Assembly (NCBI RefSeq): GCF_019793465.1
Contig: NZ_JAILYJ010000008.1
Span: forward strand, 220,629-284,628
Reading direction: 5' to 3'
From: Rhizobium croatiense
GTDB lineage: Bacteria > Pseudomonadota > Alphaproteobacteria > Rhizobiales > Rhizobiaceae
Length of the DNA stretch: 64,000 nucleotides
A program made the translations under genes and the position numbers. Of this stretch, positions 50,282 through 58,736 are shown one piece after another. The notes beneath the pieces were generated by a model. It did no database searches, was not told the origin of the DNA, and saw only the letters and a list, made by a program, of their open reading frames with translations. Position 1 is the first letter of the stretch. Every line of letters begins with the position of its first letter.

Positions 50282-53062
50282 ATGGCCTTGAATGTTCTGA
50301 ATACGAACGGCGCACCGATTACTAAAACCGGCGCCGAGTTCGAAGCTTACGACGTGATCCGCTACTCCGAAGCGAATCCTCTCGCCGCGGTCACCCTTCA
50401 GGTTTCGGGTTCCGGCGCGGCAGACCTCGCCGATGAGCTGGGAGCAATTTCCGCGGAGGTGACAGGCTCAGCAAGTGCCAATGTCATCACAACGGGCGCA
50501 GGCAAGGACACCATACGGGGTGGCGGCGGCGCAGACACGCTGAGCGGCGGAATCGGCGACGATTTGCTCGATGGTGGAACCGGCAATGACACGCTGAATG
50601 GTGGGGACGGAAATGACCGGCTGTTCGGCGGCCTCGGCAATGACGTCATCAAGGGTGGCGCGGGCGACGACACAATTGTTGATGGCGATTTTTTTTCGGA
50701 CGTCCCTGAGACTTTCAATATCGATGGCGGTATTGGCAATGACACTGTGGCTGTATCGAAGGGTACCTTCACTACGGTATCCGGAACAGTCGACGGCGGC
50801 ACCGGCACCGACAAACTGCAAGCCGCCGATATCACGGGCCTGACGATCAAGAACTTCGAAATCCTCGAAACCGGGCCACAGACTGTGCTCGCATCGACCG
50901 CACAGCTTGAAAGCTTCGACAAGATCGTCGGTCAATATCAAGGCATGGACATCACCATGAGCTTGACAGATGGCTCCCATGTCGACCTCTCCGACGAACT
51001 GACAAGCGGCACAGTACACATCTATGGCAGAGTCTCGGGCATCGACGTTACGACCGGGAGCAGCGAAGACCGCTTTTACGGGACGGACGGCAACGACATT
51101 TTCAACGCAGGCGCGGGAAATGATGTCTTAGACGGCAAGGATGGCAATGACTTGCTGATCGGTGGTGAGGGCAACGATTATATCTACGGTAGAGCCGGAA
51201 ATGACGTCATCAGGGGCGGAACGGGCGACGATATAATCGTCGATGGCGATGTCTTTTCCATCGAACAGTCCGGAGTCTTCGATATTGATGCGGGTGACGG
51301 TAATGATAGCATCGACTTGGAGACCTACGCTGTCACATTTTCTGGAATAATCGATGGCGGCGCCGGCACCGACAAGCTGCAGACTTCCAGGCTTACCGGC
51401 CTGACGATCAAGAATGTCGAAATTCTTGAAACCGCGGGGTCGATAGTTTCCGGGTCGGCCGCGCAGTTCGAGAGCTTCAACAAGATTGTCAATAAGGAGG
51501 GCGAGAACAACCCCCTCGCCCAGCTGACGTTGACCGACAGCGCGCATCTCGATCTTTCCGACGAACTTGCAAACCATGGGGCGGACATCAAGGGCACCGC
51601 CTTCGGCATCGACGTCAAGACCGGCGGCGGCAATGACCGATTGACCGGCGCTGGTGGTAACGACATTTTCGACAGTGGCACGGGCAAAGACCAGATCTCC
51701 GGCGGCGCTGGAAATGACGTCATCCGGGCTGGCGCGGGCGATGACAAAATCACCGACGGCGACAATGTTTCCACCGCTCCTGAGGCCTTCGATATCGACG
51801 CCGGCGACGGCAATGATGCCATCAACCTGCAGTCACACTCTTCCGCGCTTTCCGGAACGATCGACGGTGGCGCCGGCACGGATACGCTGCGTGTGATCGA
51901 GCCGACTTTAGGCCCTGGAGAGGAGTTCATCGGGCTTGCCGGATTCACGATCAAAAACGTCGAAATTCTTGAAACAGCAGGAGCCCAGGTTTTCGCTTCG
52001 GCCGCCCAATTCGATAGCTTCGACAAGATCGTCATATACGACAAGCCGGGCTATGAGAGCGATGTGCTCTCCTTGGTATTGACGGACAGCGCCCATGTCG
52101 ACCTCTCCGACGAGCTGGCAAACCGCCACGTCGATGTTTTCGGCAGCGCCTTCGGCATGGACGTCAAGACCGGCGGCGGCGACGACTATTTCTTCGGGAC
52201 TGACGGCAACGACAGGTTCGAAGGCGGCGCGGGCAACGACGTGCTGTTTGGCGGCGCCGGCATCGACACGGCGGTCTTCTCCGGCAATTTCGCTAACTAT
52301 TCCTTCTCGACGAACAACGGCGATCACTTCCTGACGAGCGCCAAGGAAGGGACGGATCGGCTAAACAACGTCGAGTTCGCACGTTTTGCCGATGGCGTCT
52401 ACGATTTCACCAAGGGAACGTTCACAGCCGATCACAACGCCGCACCGACCAATATCCAGCTCTCGAAAACCGCCCTTTCCGAGAGCACCCCGATCTGGAC
52501 GACGGTCGGCCTGCTCAGCGCCAAGGATGCCGATGGTGACGCCCTCACCTACACGCTCATCGATGGCGCCGGCGATCACTTCCGGCTGAAGGGCAATCGC
52601 GTCGTCACCTCGAAGGCGCTGGACTACGAGACGGCGAAGTCGCACACGATCAAGGTGGCCGTCTCCGATGGTAAGGTCACGGTCGAGAAGGACATCACCA
52701 TCAACGTCCTCGACGTCAACGAGGCCCCCGCCAACCAGGCGCCGATCAAGCTCGCCTTCTCGCGCAGCTCGATCTCCGAGAATGTCGCGGTCGGCACCTC
52801 GGTCGGCCTGCTCTCGGCCGTCGACCCGGAAGGCGGCGTGGTCAAGTGGCGGCTGACCGATAATGCCGACGGCATCTTCAAGCTCGTCGGCAACAAGATC
52901 CAGACCAAGGCGGCGATCGACTACGAAAGCACCCACAGCCTGACCTTCACCGCCGAAGCCTATGACGCGGCCGGCAACGCAACCAGCCACGACTTCACGC
53001 TGGCCGTGAAGGACGTCTTCGAGCTGTCGTCTTCGAGCCTCGCGCATGAGGCGCTGATCTAG
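50282..53062 (+). CDS. Large RTX calcium-binding protein with cadherin-like C-terminus (B)
   Basis: This 926-residue paralogue starts with the same MALN.L.TNGA and TGAEFEAYDVIR opening. It has RTX blocks around residues 75-150, 290-360 and 450-540, each followed by the GGAGTD.L....GLTIKN.E segment, and ends in cadherin-like domains whose DNA matches protein A over 491 bases. The C-terminus DVFELSSSSLAHEALI resembles the other one and may be the type I secretion signal. It lies 230 bases after gene A in the same direction. Secretion through a PrsD/PrsE-type exporter encoded elsewhere is a reasonable guess. Confidence 0.87.
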   Translation: MALNVLNTNGAPITKTGAEFEAYDVIRYSEANPLAAVTLQVSGSGAADLADELGAISAEVTGSASANVITTGAGKDTIRGGGGADTLSGGIGDDLLDGGTGNDTLNGGDGNDRLFGGLGNDVIKGGAGDDTIVDGDFFSDVPETFNIDGGIGNDTVAVSKGTFTTVSGTVDGGTGTDKLQAADITGLTIKNFEILETGPQTVLASTAQLESFDKIVGQYQGMDITMSLTDGSHVDLSDELTSGTVHIYGRVSGIDVTTGSSEDRFYGTDGNDIFNAGAGNDVLDGKDGNDLLIGGEGNDYIYGRAGNDVIRGGTGDDIIVDGDVFSIEQSGVFDIDAGDGNDSIDLETYAVTFSGIIDGGAGTDKLQTSRLTGLTIKNVEILETAGSIVSGSAAQFESFNKIVNKEGENNPLAQLTLTDSAHLDLSDELANHGADIKGTAFGIDVKTGGGNDRLTGAGGNDIFDSGTGKDQISGGAGNDVIRAGAGDDKITDGDNVSTAPEAFDIDAGDGNDAINLQSHSSALSGTIDGGAGTDTLRVIEPTLGPGEEFIGLAGFTIKNVEILETAGAQVFASAAQFDSFDKIVIYDKPGYESDVLSLVLTDSAHVDLSDELANRHVDVFGSAFGMDVKTGGGDDYFFGTDGNDRFEGGAGNDVLFGGAGIDTAVFSGNFANYSFSTNNGDHFLTSAKEGTDRLNNVEFARFADGVYDFTKGTFTADHNAAPTNIQLSKTALSESTPIWTTVGLLSAKDADGDALTYTLIDGAGDHFRLKGNRVVTSKALDYETAKSHTIKVAVSDGKVTVEKDITINVLDVNEAPANQAPIKLAFSRSSISENVAVGTSVGLLSAVDPEGGVVKWRLTDNADGIFKLVGNKIQTKAAIDYESTHSLTFTAEAYDAAGNATSHDFTLAVKDVFELSSSSLAHEALI
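52490..52980 (+). repeat. 491-bp direct repeat in the cadherin-like region, copy 2
   Basis: Second copy of the repeat at 49485-49975, inside the 3' part of RTX gene B. The lack of even silent differences implies recent gene conversion or duplication. Confidence 0.9.
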
Positions 53063-53113
53063 CACGACAGTTGCCGCCGACACAGGGATGCGTCGTAGGC
53101 GGCTTTCAACAGC

Positions 53114-53143
53114 GATGGGGCTAGCAGTCTTGCAAGCCCCATC
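53114..53143. terminator. Hairpin after RTX gene B
   Basis: GATGGGGCT (53114-53122) pairs with AGCCCCATC (53135-53143), and GCA/TGC inside extends the stem after one mismatch. It lies 52 bases after the RTX stop. There is no T-run, so it is a possible terminator or mRNA-stability hairpin. Confidence 0.5.
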
Positions 53144-53281
53144 GGTGAGACTCTTCCGGTGGTCGTCGCGGGCACCGCCCGGAAACGGCGAGGCCGGCGG
53201 CCATGCGGTAGCCTCCGAAAATGCCGCTCCACGTCGACGCCCGTTTCGGCTATGATTCCCCACCCATCCGAGGAGAGCCGC

Positions 53282-53749
53282 ATGCGTCTGCACACATTCA
53301 TCCTCGCCCTTGCCGTCTCGGCATTCGCGGCTCTGCCCGCCTCGGCGGAGACCTACAAAACGCCGAAAGCGCTGCTCAAGGCGCTTTACAGCTACGACAC
53401 CGATAGAAGCGATGCCGAGGCGCCCTCGCCCTATTCGATCTTCTTTTCCGACCACCTGAACAAGCTTCTCCAGGCCGATCTCGACAACACGCCGGAGGGT
53501 GATGTCGGTGCGGTCGATTTCGATCCTGTCATTGCAGGCCAGGACGGAGAAGCGAGCAACGTCCGGATCGGCCAGCCGATCCTGCTGGACGACAAGGCCG
53601 AGGTGGAAGTGCAGTTCAAAAACGGCGAGGAAGTGACGCTCTTCTATACTTTGGTGCGCGAACACGGCGGCTGGAAGGTTGACGACATCGCCAATCAGAA
53701 AGGCGATGCTCCCTGGAGCCTGACCGCGCTGTTAGGGGATGCGCAGTAG
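53282..53749 (+). CDS. DUF3828-type exported protein
   Basis: The 155-residue protein has a signal peptide (TFILALAVSAFAALPASA, cleavage after ASA). The mature domain resembles DUF3828: TPKALLKALYSYDTDRSDAE, then DFDPVIAGQDGEASNVRIGQ and the strand-rich VEVQFKNGEEVTLFYTLVRE with WKVDDIANQ. Such proteins are small NTF2-like periplasmic proteins with no assigned role. GGAGAG lies before the ATG. It stands alone between the RTX pair and cspA. Confidence 0.82.
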   Translation: MRLHTFILALAVSAFAALPASAETYKTPKALLKALYSYDTDRSDAEAPSPYSIFFSDHLNKLLQADLDNTPEGDVGAVDFDPVIAGQDGEASNVRIGQPILLDDKAEVEVQFKNGEEVTLFYTLVREHGGWKVDDIANQKGDAPWSLTALLGDAQ

Positions 53750-54252
53750 GTGGCGGCAGACCCAAGCGGGCTGCCCCTCTTCTGCTCGTCAGAGAAGCGT
53801 GCCCGGCATGTCAGCAAAGAGAGAGCGCATGCACCGAGCGCGAGCAAAGAGCAATGCAGGGTTGCTGCGCACCGCCTCGTTCCGTTTCGGCACGCCGATC
53901 CCGCTATGGCACAGCCGTGCAAGCATCTGCCAACTTTTCGTCAAGTAACTGAATCTTCGGCATTTCCTGTCACGATAAGCGGCATGCCACAATAATGGCG
54001 CTTGCCTTTTGACCGAAATGATGGCACGAATCCACCTACTCGGGCATTAGCATGCCGGTGACTGGACTGATGTGGCAATCCCTTCCGTTACGGAAGGAGA
54101 CGCGGGAATACCCGCCTGCGTAGACGTTCTTTCCCCGTACGTGACTTCTCCGACTGACCCTTCGTCCCATCGATTCGGGGCGAAAGCTAAAGCCGTCCGC
54201 TTCCTCTCGGGGGCGCGGATACTAGACAGACTAAGGGAAAAGGACGATCCCA
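53750..54252. other. Intergenic region upstream of cspA
   Basis: This 503-base gap contains no credible gene. A minus-strand open frame at 53789-53992 shows no start site or family features. The right half holds two tight hairpins (54081-54115) and probably the cspA promoter and leader; see that entry. Confidence 0.45.
54081..54115 (+). promoter_or_regulatory. Twin hairpins in the cspA leader region
   Basis: CCTTCCG-TTA-CGGAAGG (54081-54097) and GCGGG-AATA-CCCGC (54102-54115) are two perfect short hairpins about 140-170 bases before the cspA start. Cold-shock mRNAs often have long structured leaders, so these may be part of one, but transcription start is unknown. Confidence 0.4.
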
Positions 54253-54465
54253 ATGGCCACCAAAGGCACCGTAAAATTCTTCAACCAGGACAAGGGTTTT
54301 GGTTTCATCACGCCGGACGGCGGCGCAAAGGACGTTTTCGTCCACATCTCCGCGCTGCAGGCTTCTGGCATCCAGTCGCTGCGCGAAGGCCAGCAGGTTA
54401 CCTTCGACACCGAGCCGGACCGCATGGGCAAGGGCCCGAAGGCCGTCAACATCTCGGCTTCGTAA
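54253..54465 (+). CDS. cspA: Cold-shock protein, CspA family
   Basis: The 70-residue protein is a single cold-shock domain with the two RNA-binding motifs KGFGFITP and VFVHIS, and starts [12 protein letters not shown]. It binds single-stranded RNA and DNA and keeps mRNA unfolded at low temperature. AGGACG precedes the ATG. A good terminator lies 28 bases after the stop, so it is a single-gene transcript. Several CspA paralogues are usual in rhizobia; which one this is cannot be told. Confidence 0.95.
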   Translation: MATKGTVKFFNQDKGFGFITPDGGAKDVFVHISALQASGIQSLREGQQVTFDTEPDRMGKGPKAVNISAS

Positions 54466-54492
54466 GTCAGATTTCCGCTTTTTGCGGCATGG

Positions 54493-54523
54493 ACGGCGCT
54501 CCGCAAGGGGCGCCGTTTCTGTT
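54493..54523 (+). terminator. Intrinsic terminator of cspA
   Basis: ACGGCGC (54493-54499) and GCGCCGT (54510-54516) form a seven-base-pair stem followed by TTCTGTTT. This fits a Rho-independent terminator after cspA. Confidence 0.75.
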
Positions 54524-54651
54524 TCCGGGCAGCGGCGATTTGTCGATCGCATCGGCAGGTGTTATATGCGCCTTTTACGATAATCCGCCGGCGCGCGGCA
54601 GGAGCGGCGCCCTGCCACGGCAGCCTGCGACCAAAGGAACAAGAAACGTCG

Positions 54652-55653
54652 ATGATGCAGAAAAGGCCGATTTTTGCGGTCGCCCCGATGATCGACTGGA
54701 CGGATAGGCATTGCCGCTATTTCCACCGCCAGATCAGCCGCCAGGCGCTGCTCTATACCGAGATGGTGGTCGCCGATGCGATCATCCACGGCCCGCGCGA
54801 ACGGCTGCTCGGCCATGACGTGGCGGAACATCCGCTGGCGCTGCAGCTCGGCGGATCGGATCCGGCCAAGCTTGCCGAGGCGGTGAAGATCGCCGAACCC
54901 TATGGCTATGACGAGATCAACCTTAATGTCGGCTGCCCCTCCGACCGCGTGCAATCGGGCACCTTCGGCGCCTGCCTGATGCTGACGCCGGAGACGGTGG
55001 CCGCATGCGTCGCGGCGATGAAGGCGGTCGCGACCGTGCCGGTGACGGTGAAATGCCGCATCGGCGTCGACGAGCAGGAGCCGGAAGAGGCCCTGCCCGC
55101 GCTTATCTCTCGTGTTCTCGATGCCGGCGCCGATGCGATCTGGATCCATGCGCGCAAGGCCTGGCTGAAGGGCCTCAGCCCGAAGGAGAACCGCGAGATC
55201 CCGCCGCTCGACTACGAGATCGTCTACCGGATGAAACAGCGCTGGCCCGAGGTCGTCATCGGCATCAACGGCGGCATCCGCACGCTGGACGAGGCTGCGA
55301 GCCACCTCGCCCATGTCGACGGCGTCATGCTCGGCCGGGCGGCCTACCAGAATGCGGCCGTGCTTGCCGACGTCGACCACCGCTTCTTCGGCGCGCCGGC
55401 GGCAGAACCTGACTGGCCGGCGCTCTGTAAGCGGATGATGGCCTATGCCGAGCGCCATATCGCCGGCGGCGGCCGGCTGCAGCACGTCGCCCGCCACATG
55501 GTCGGCCTTTTCACCGGCCTGCCCGGCGCCCGGCGCTACCGCCAGATCCTCTCCACCGACGCGGCAAAAAACGGCGCCGGACCGGAGGTGCTGGCCGCGG
55601 CCTTCGCGGCCGTGGATTTTTCCGGGACGGAGCAGGAAGCGGTCAGCGCCTGA
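54652..55653 (+). CDS. dusA: tRNA-dihydrouridine synthase A
   Basis: The 333-residue flavoprotein reduces uridines to dihydrouridine in the tRNA D-loop (positions 20 and 20a in E. coli). FAVAPMIDWTDRHCRYF opens the TIM barrel, EINLNVGCPSDRVQSGTFGA precedes the catalytic Cys108 in GACLM, and VKCRIGVDEQE, WIHARKAWLKGLSPKENR and NGGI bind FMN and substrate. RQILS and the C-terminal helical domain complete it. The start at MMQKRP is chosen by homology; GGAAC lies upstream. Confidence 0.94.
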   Translation: MMQKRPIFAVAPMIDWTDRHCRYFHRQISRQALLYTEMVVADAIIHGPRERLLGHDVAEHPLALQLGGSDPAKLAEAVKIAEPYGYDEINLNVGCPSDRVQSGTFGACLMLTPETVAACVAAMKAVATVPVTVKCRIGVDEQEPEEALPALISRVLDAGADAIWIHARKAWLKGLSPKENREIPPLDYEIVYRMKQRWPEVVIGINGGIRTLDEAASHLAHVDGVMLGRAAYQNAAVLADVDHRFFGAPAAEPDWPALCKRMMAYAERHIAGGGRLQHVARHMVGLFTGLPGARRYRQILSTDAAKNGAGPEVLAAAFAAVDFSGTEQEAVSA

Positions 55654-55685
55654 CGTAACGTTATGCCTTCGTCGCCACCCACGGC

Positions 55686-56642
55686 TTAAGACCGCGCCAT
55701 CGACAGCAAGATCTTCTTCTCGATCCGTCCGGCCACCGAGAACACCAGGATTTCCGTTTCTCTGCCGATCCGGCTGCCATCCATCAGCCTGACAATATCG
55801 TCGACGCCGCCGACCGGGCTGGCGTCGATGGCGAGGATGTAATCACCCTCCTGCAGCCCGCCCTTTGCCGCCGGCCCGTCCGGCTCGACACGCCGGATGC
55901 GAACGGAGGTCGTCTGCACCGTGCCCGCCGCAAGCGCCACCCGGCGCGGCAGCACGATCGTGTCGCCGGCAATCCCGATGAAAGCACGCCGCACCTGGCC
56001 GTAGCGGAGGATTTCCGAGACGACGAAATTGGCCGTATTCGACGCCGCGGCAAAGGCGATGCTCTGCGCGCCCTGAATCACGGCGGTGTTGACCCCGATG
56101 ATCTCGCCGCCCGAAGACACCAGCGGCCCGCCGGAGTTGCCGGGATTAAGCGCGGCATCGGTCTGGATGACATCTTCCATCAGGCGGCCGCTTGCCGCCC
56201 GCATCGAGCGGCCGAGCGCCGAGACGATGCCGGCAGTGACGGTCCATTCGAAGCCCAGCGGGTTTCCGATCGCGATCGCAATATGACCCCTGCGCAGGCG
56301 CTGGGAATCGCCGAGCTTCGCCCAGGCCCCGGTGCTCGCATTGGTCCGAACAAGGGCGATATCGGTATCGATATCGCGGCCGAGCACACGCCCCTCGGTG
56401 ATGAATCCGTCCGGCGTCGTGATGCGAACGAGCTTGGCGTCGTCGACGACATGGCTGTTGGTGACGATCAGGCCATCGGGCGAGACGGCAAAGCCCGACC
56501 CGTGCCCCTGCCGGCCTCCGACCCGCTCGATCCGGCTGACCGCCGGCCCGACCATGTCGACGGCGGCTGCGATCGATTGCGAATAGGCATCGATCAGCGC
56601 CCCGTCATCCCCGGCGGCGATGTCCTTATCCATGTAGCCCAT
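55686..56642 (-). CDS. Trypsin-like serine protease with PDZ domain (HtrA/DegP-like)
   Basis: The 318-residue protein has the S1C triad: His64 in IVTNSHVV, Asp94 in DIDTDIALV and Ser170 in LNPGNSGGPLVS. One PDZ domain follows (RRVEPDGPAAKGGLQEGDYI, then LAIDASPVGGVDDIVRLMDG). There is no signal peptide with this start, so it may be cytoplasmic, unlike DegP. The ATG at MGYMDK has AGAGGA seven bases upstream; a start 24 codons earlier (56714) is also possible and adds residues unlike the family. It is convergent with dusA. Confidence 0.9.
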   Translation of the reverse strand: MGYMDKDIAAGDDGALIDAYSQSIAAAVDMVGPAVSRIERVGGRQGHGSGFAVSPDGLIVTNSHVVDDAKLVRITTPDGFITEGRVLGRDIDTDIALVRTNASTGAWAKLGDSQRLRRGHIAIAIGNPLGFEWTVTAGIVSALGRSMRAASGRLMEDVIQTDAALNPGNSGGPLVSSGGEIIGVNTAVIQGAQSIAFAAASNTANFVVSEILRYGQVRRAFIGIAGDTIVLPRRVALAAGTVQTTSVRIRRVEPDGPAAKGGLQEGDYILAIDASPVGGVDDIVRLMDGSRIGRETEILVFSVAGRIEKKILLSMARS

Positions 56643-57148
56643 GATCTGATCCTCTGGCGGCAGCAACGGCCGTCCCGCCGCCGGCAAGCAATCGCGATTG
56701 CGATCGTTCGCCATGGCGCTGTTCCGAGAGAAATAGATGGTTGGACGTCGATCCGCGTTCAAGTGAGCGCGAGCGCAGCCTGCAATCCCGGCACAACAAC
56801 AGGGAACGCGACCCTAGCCGAACGGATATATCGAACTACCGCGACAGATATATTGAACGATTGGAAATAAAATGGCTCATTGCTGACATCAGCCGGCATC
56901 TCGGCCGCTTGCCCCGACCGAGATGCCGGGGATAAAACGAATGTTCGCAGCGCGAAGCAGTATCAAACATCTGTCATATCAATAAAATAGAGCTAGGTGC
57001 TCAATAAGCACATCATCCTATCTTGAGTCGATGTTGATCCCCGCAGACGCGGTTCTCCGGCCCCTGGCGTAACGATTGCCAGTGGCCTTGTCGATCCCGC
57101 CTGCAACGGTCTGTTTTAGTCCAATCCAACCAATCAAGGAGTCATGAC
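56643..57148. other. Divergent intergenic region, protease/hydrolase
   Basis: This gap of about 500 bases must hold both promoters. Around 56940-57010 it is AT-rich, with a small inverted repeat GTGCT-CAATA-AGCAC. An AAGGAGT ribosome site precedes the hydrolase gene. I see no other feature. Confidence 0.45.
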
Positions 57149-57985
57149 ATGAGCACAGTCACAACCAAGGACGGCGTCGAGATTTTTTACAAGGACTGGG
57201 GGCCGAAGACCGCCCAGCCGATCATGTTCCACCACGGCTGGCCGCTGAGCGCCGACGACTGGGATGCCCAGATGTTGTTCTTCCTCGAGAGGGGCTACCG
57301 CGTCGTCGCCCATGATCGGCGCGGCCACGGCCGCTCCACCCAGGTCGGCGACGGCCACGACATGGATCATTACGCCGCCGATGCCGCAGCTGTCGTCGAG
57401 CATCTCGATCTCAGGAACACCGTTCATGTCGGCCATTCCACCGGCGGCGGCGAAGCGACGCATTATGTCGCTCGCCACGGCCAGCCGCAGGGCCGTGTTG
57501 CCAAGCTCGTCATCATCGGCGCCGTGCCGCCGCTCATGGTCAAGACGGATGCCAATCCCGGCGGTCTGCCGATCGAGGTTTTCGACGGCCTGCGCCAGCA
57601 GCTCGCCGCCAATCGCTCGCAGTTCTACCACGACCTGCCGGCCGGCCCGTTTTACGGCTTCAACCGGCCGGACGCGAAAGTGTCGGAACCAATCATCAAC
57701 AATTGGTGGCGCCAGGGCATGATGGGCGGCGCCAAGGCGCATTACGACGGAATCAAGGTGTTCTCGGAAACCGACTTCACCGAGGATCTGAAGATCATCA
57801 CCGTGCCGACCCTCGTCATGCATGGCGACGACGACCAGATCGTGCCGATCGCCGCTTCCGCCCTGCTCTCGTCCAAGCTGCTGCAGAACGCCACGCTCAG
57901 GGTCTACGAGAAACTCCCGCACGGCATGTGCACCACCCATGCCGATATCATAAACCCCGACATCTTCGCCTTCATCAAGGGCTGA
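57149..57985 (+). CDS. Alpha/beta hydrolase (non-heme chloroperoxidase-like)
   Basis: The 278-residue enzyme has the fold and motifs of the cofactor-free haloperoxidase/esterase group: oxyanion region [27 protein letters not shown], the nucleophile Ser97 in [17 protein letters not shown], an aspartate in [11 protein letters not shown] and a histidine in KLPHGM. It probably hydrolyses esters and may make peracids. No signal peptide. AAGGAGT lies before the ATG. A hairpin with a short T-run follows the gene. Confidence 0.93.
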   Translation: MSTVTTKDGVEIFYKDWGPKTAQPIMFHHGWPLSADDWDAQMLFFLERGYRVVAHDRRGHGRSTQVGDGHDMDHYAADAAAVVEHLDLRNTVHVGHSTGGGEATHYVARHGQPQGRVAKLVIIGAVPPLMVKTDANPGGLPIEVFDGLRQQLAANRSQFYHDLPAGPFYGFNRPDAKVSEPIINNWWRQGMMGGAKAHYDGIKVFSETDFTEDLKIITVPTLVMHGDDDQIVPIAASALLSSKLLQNATLRVYEKLPHGMCTTHADIINPDIFAFIKG

Positions 57986-58027
57986 TACCCAGGCCGTCGG
58001 GTGCCTGGCGAGGCGCCCGCCGGCCAT

Positions 58028-58051
58028 GCCGTTTTCCGGTAAAACGGCTTT
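58028..58051 (+). terminator. Likely terminator after the alpha/beta hydrolase gene
   Basis: GCCGTTTT (58028-58035) pairs with AAAACGGC (58041-58048) around CCGGT, followed by TTT. It starts 43 bases after the hydrolase stop. Confidence 0.65.
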
Positions 58052-58089
58052 CGCATGAAACCGTTTTCGCCGATTTGCGTTTAGCGGCC

Positions 58090-58266
58090 ATGAAAAGAGA
58101 ACGCGAACCCTCATCAAAGGCTTACCGGCAGGATCGTTTCGAAAATACCGAGCGAGCCGCCAAGGAAACCATCGAGGCGGAGCAGCGGGCTCGTCGGGAA
58201 AAGACCAAGCGGCTGAAAGAACTGCGCTTGTCGCAGCAGGGCGGCAAGGACCCGGCAACCAGGTAG
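58090..58266 (+). CDS. Small charged protein, 58 residues
   Basis: The open frame MKREREPSSKAYRQDRFENT continues as a highly charged, probably fully helical peptide (ERAAKETIEAEQRARREKTK, then RLKELRLSQQGGKDPATR). It lies after the hydrolase terminator with no strong ribosome site. The bias towards Arg, Lys and Glu resembles small conserved rhizobial proteins, but I do not recognise it. It could be a real small gene or a chance frame. Confidence 0.5.
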   Translation: MKREREPSSKAYRQDRFENTERAAKETIEAEQRARREKTKRLKELRLSQQGGKDPATR

Positions 58267-58494
58267 ATCCGTGCTGATGCCGTCAGTCCGCCCACCTCCA
58301 TGCCCTCGCCCGCGTCTTCGCACGCCTCGATTTCAACGCCGGGTGTTTTTTCGGACACGCATAGGGCGCTGCAACATCTTGAACCGTTGCAGTGGTTTTT
58401 CATTTCAGACGTTCGCCCATCTTGCGAAGCAAGGTTTGCGAAATTATCTTTTTTCGCAATAGCGATTCACGGCATCGAAAAAGGGCAGACGGCG

Positions 58495-58710
58495 ATGTCA
58501 GACAAGCTGTTCAGCACGCGTGACGAACCGCTCGCTTCGGAGGACCTCGCTGTTTGCAGGCGTGTCCACGAAGCCCTTTGCAGCGGGCTGGATATCGACA
58601 GGTCAAGCGAGGAAGCCGATCGTCTCGGCGCCCTCATCATCGAGCTTTACCGGCAGGGTGTGCATGACGAGACCCAGCTTCGCCTGCTTGCCGGCGGCAA
58701 GCGAGGCTGA
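58495..58710 (+). CDS. Small hypothetical protein, 71 residues
   Basis: The protein MSDKLFSTRDEPLASEDLAV continues as a helical domain (CRRVHEALCSGLDIDRSSEE, then ADRLGALIIELYRQGVHDET). This is reminiscent of small rhizobial proteins that resemble a helical regulator partner. GGGCAGACGGCG precedes the ATG, which is a poor ribosome site. It ends 27 bases before the convergent glycine-rich gene. Function unknown. Confidence 0.65.
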   Translation: MSDKLFSTRDEPLASEDLAVCRRVHEALCSGLDIDRSSEEADRLGALIIELYRQGVHDETQLRLLAGGKRG

Positions 58711-58736
58711 TCGGGCACGTCATGCCAGACGTGAGA

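Noticed and set aside
46300..52300. Periodic short repeats that could suggest a CRISPR or other array
   Set aside because: They are codon-level repeats of RTX nonapeptides (GGxGxD) inside an open frame, without fixed repeats and unique spacers.
53789..53992. 67-codon minus-strand frame before cspA
   Set aside because: No ribosome site and no family features; it overlaps other open frames in a non-coding gap.
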